Assembly (NCBI GenBank): GCA_028870815.1
Contig: JAGWOU010000078.1
Location: 1 to 7,359, forward strand
Direction of reading: 5' to 3'
Origin: Rhodospirillales bacterium
Lineage (GTDB): Bacteria; Pseudomonadota; Alphaproteobacteria; Acetobacterales; Acetobacteraceae
DNA length: 7,359 nt
This document shows, piece by piece, positions 5,647 to 7,359 of the stretch (positions within the stretch are counted from its first letter, which is position 1; the number at the start of each line of letters is the position of its first letter). Below the pieces are notes generated by a model that saw only the letters and a program-made list of their open reading frames with translations, did not search any database and was not told where the DNA came from. A program made the position numbers and the translations under genes.

Positions 5647-7041
5647 ATGACGGTCTGGTTAGACGTTGACGATCTGATCCGTTTTTTCCAAATCGCAAAG
5701 CGGCCAACCGGTATTCAGCGTTTCAGCTTCGAGGTCTGCGCCGCCGCCCTGTACGGCAACAGCGCGGAACTAGGCTTCTGCCGCCGGAACGAGCTTGGAA
5801 CCCGCCTCCTTCCGGTCAATTTCACAGCCTTGGAAGCGCACGTCCGCGCCACGGCGGATCAGTTGGACCACACCGCGCCGGCACCACACGCCCCGCCAGC
5901 GCCGTCACCGGACACCTCGCCATCACAGCTCTTCCAGGCGGCAAGGCGCCTGCCGCTGCCCTACCGTCTGCCGCTGGGCGAGATTTACCGCTCAGGCATC
6001 ACCACTGGCCGCGCCTTGAAAGCTTTGGCTAAAGCAAGCCTTGCCACCTCGCGTCCCGCGCCATCCCCCCTTCAGCCAGCCGCGCGCATTGCGGCTGAAG
6101 CAGAATCACAGCCCATCGTTCTGCGATCCGGGGACTGGCTGATCAATCTCGGCGCCTCCTGGGAGCGCCCCTACTCGCCCACCTTCCTGAATCATCTGGC
6201 CAGCGCCGGCGCCCGTTTCGGCCTGTTCGCGCATGACATGATCCCCGATCTGTTTCCTGAATGGTGCACCCAATCCATGGTGCGCGATTTCTCATCCTGG
6301 CTGGATGACACCGTCCCCCGCACAGACCGCATGTTCGCCATTTCCAACCATACGCTGAAAGACCTGCAATTCTGCCTCGAACGCCGCAACCACATTGTGC
6401 CGGCACGCACGCTGCTGCCCCCCGGCGGCAATGGCGGCATGCCAGCAACATCTCTTCCCCGCCCTATCACGCTGCCTTATGTGCTCATGGTCGGCACCAT
6501 AGAGGCGCGCAAAAATCATGGCGGCATGCTGCGCGTATGGCGGCACCTTGTTAACAATCCACCCGCCAACGGCGTGCCACTTCTGGTTTTCGCCGGCAAA
6601 GCCGGCTGGCTGATGGACGATCTGATGCAACAGCTGGAAAACGCCTCTTATCTCGACGGCAAGATTTTATTCATCGACCAGCCATCTGAGACCCAGCTCG
6701 CGGCGCTATATCAGCATTGCCTCTTTACGCTTTACCCTTCGCTTTATGAGGGCTGGGGTTTACCGGTCACGGAATCACTTTGCCACGGCAAACCTGTCAT
6801 GGCGTCGAGCAGTTCCGCCATCCCTGAAGCCGGCGGCCCCTACTGCTGTTATTTCGACCCCGACAACATTACCCAAGCACAGGAAAAAATCCGCCTTTGG
6901 ATTGAAGAGCCCGAACTAGTCTCGCGCATGACGACACGCATCGCGTCGGATTTTGCCCCCCCGCAATGGCGCGACACGGCGCGCGCGTTGCTGGAGTGGT
7001 GTTTACCAGAAGCCGGATTCGCCGCAGCCGCGGCGGATTAA
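5647..7041 (+). CDS. Glycosyltransferase, GT4 family (group 1)
   Basis: A 464-residue GT-B-fold enzyme that should move a sugar from a nucleotide donor to a glycan or lipid-linked acceptor at the inner face of the membrane; donor and acceptor cannot be told. The N-terminal lobe starts MTVWLDVDDLIRFF and contains RPTGIQRFSFEV (19-30), a TGIQR motif common at the start of this group. A proline/alanine-rich low-complexity stretch (about 77-92, more at 135-148) separates it from SGDWLINLGASW (161-172) and FGLFAHDMIPDLFPEW (191-206). The C-terminal lobe (about 275-464) has VLMVGTIEARKNH (279-291), with the RK pair that binds donor phosphate, LLVFAGKAGW (312-321), and the EX7E motif E368-GWGLPVT-E376 in YPSLYEGWGLPVTESL. 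The DNA is otherwise like its neighbours in base use. No other polysaccharide gene is in view, so it may be a lone gene or the edge of a cluster that continues to the right. Confidence 0.9.
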   Translation: MTVWLDVDDLIRFFQIAKRPTGIQRFSFEVCAAALYGNSAELGFCRRNELGTRLLPVNFTALEAHVRATADQLDHTAPAPHAPPAPSPDTSPSQLFQAARRLPLPYRLPLGEIYRSGITTGRALKALAKASLATSRPAPSPLQPAARIAAEAESQPIVLRSGDWLINLGASWERPYSPTFLNHLASAGARFGLFAHDMIPDLFPEWCTQSMVRDFSSWLDDTVPRTDRMFAISNHTLKDLQFCLERRNHIVPARTLLPPGGNGGMPATSLPRPITLPYVLMVGTIEARKNHGGMLRVWRHLVNNPPANGVPLLVFAGKAGWLMDDLMQQLENASYLDGKILFIDQPSETQLAALYQHCLFTLYPSLYEGWGLPVTESLCHGKPVMASSSSAIPEAGGPYCCYFDPDNITQAQEKIRLWIEEPELVSRMTTRIASDFAPPQWRDTARALLEWCLPEAGFAAAAAD

Positions 7042-7348
7042 TCCCCCTTCAGGCGTCAACAAGCCATAGACTTAATTCGTTAAAGCTGGCTCATCGTTCC
7101 GGCTCGTCCGGGCAAATAATTTATCGCCGGGCCGAATATATTAACCAATCATTCGCGGCGCATTTCAGGCTGCATTTGTAAACGCGCGGGAAACCGTGAC
7201 CGCGCGCCAAGCACGCATAAAAAACCAAGTATTAATCAATTTTTCTATCTAATCTTAAATTTTGTATTACACGCGCTATGATTGAAAAAATTTATTGACG
7301 ATTACTCGTATTGGTTGTATTTATTGCCTCATCTTAACGGAGGCCTTC
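7042..7348. other. Intergenic region with AT-rich segment
   Basis: No gene of credible length lies here. The first half keeps normal GC. From about 7221 to 7330 GC falls to roughly 26% by hand count (29 of 110), with several A and T runs. A short dyad CGCGCGG/CCGCGCG (7183-7189 and 7200-7206) has no T tract after it, and no clear terminator for the glycosyltransferase gene was found. The AT-rich part probably holds the promoter of the gene starting at 7349. Confidence 0.6.
7295..7323 (+). promoter_or_regulatory. Possible promoter for the gene starting at 7349
   Basis: TTGACG (7295-7300, five of six to the -35 consensus) is followed after 17 bases by TATTTA (7318-7323), which is a weak -10 box. 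A second -10-like hexamer, TATGAT (7277-7282, five of six), has only a poor -35 partner. In such AT-rich DNA matches arise easily by chance. Confidence 0.3.
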
Positions 7349-7359
7349 GTGAAACTCTT
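7349..7359 (+). CDS. Start of an unidentified gene (partial, only three codons and two bases)
   Basis: A strong Shine-Dalgarno, CGGAGG (7338-7343), lies five bases before GTG at 7349, which is followed by AAA CTC TT and the end of the window. The opening residues would be M-K-L, then L or F, which would suit the start of a signal peptide, but nothing can be said of its product. It is included because the ribosome site is the best-formed one in the right part of the window and sits at the end of a promoter-like AT-rich region. Confidence 0.5.

Noticed and set aside
6966..7181. 71-codon open frame over the end of the glycosyltransferase gene
   Set aside because: It overlaps a secure gene for a third of its length, has no ribosome site seen, and its product shows no recognisable features.
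7183..7206. Dyad CGCGCGG/CCGCGCG as a terminator for the glycosyltransferase gene
   Set aside because: It is followed by A-rich, not T-rich, sequence on the plus strand, has at most three Ts on the minus strand, and is 140 bases from the stop codon.

Overview
This 7.36 kb window looks like ordinary chromosome from a GC-rich alphaproteobacterium. The ClpB sequence, the GC-rich codon use and the mix of neighbours fit Acetobacteraceae/Rhodospirillales best, but that placement rests on recognition, not on a search. No mobile element, CRISPR array, tRNA or rRNA was seen, and nothing here amounts to a clearly new system.

Layout from left to right. (1) The minus strand carries clpB, a complete 859-residue Hsp104-type disaggregase, read right to left from a well-formed heat-shock (sigma-32 type) promoter. 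It ends at a strong intrinsic terminator. Immediately after that terminator begins an isochorismatase-like cysteine hydrolase gene that runs off the left edge. Its ribosome binding site lies in the 3' arm of the terminator hairpin, the most unusual regulatory arrangement in the window. (2) Divergent from clpB on the plus strand is a stand-alone MOSC protein with an N-terminal MOSC beta-barrel domain, probably a molybdenum-cofactor protein of the YcbX/mARC type without a ferredoxin domain. (3) Convergent to it, and overlapping its end by 14 bases, is a two-gene minus-strand unit: a small exported DUF3617 protein followed, through a one-base TGATG overlap, by an AmpG-type muropeptide permease. 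(4) Divergent from that unit on the plus strand is a GT4-family glycosyltransferase of 464 residues with a proline-rich linker between its two lobes. (5) The last 318 bases have no full gene. They include a stretch of about 26% GC (hand count, 7221-7330) that leads into a well-placed Shine-Dalgarno sequence and GTG start at 7349, the beginning of an unknown gene cut by the right edge.

Functionally the genes are a mix: protein quality control (ClpB), small-molecule hydrolysis, molybdenum-dependent redox chemistry, cell-wall recycling (AmpG with its coupled periplasmic partner) and surface-polysaccharide synthesis. The only strong evidence for joint action is the translational coupling of the DUF3617 gene with ampG. 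The clpB/hydrolase arrangement may also link those two genes by transcriptional read-through.
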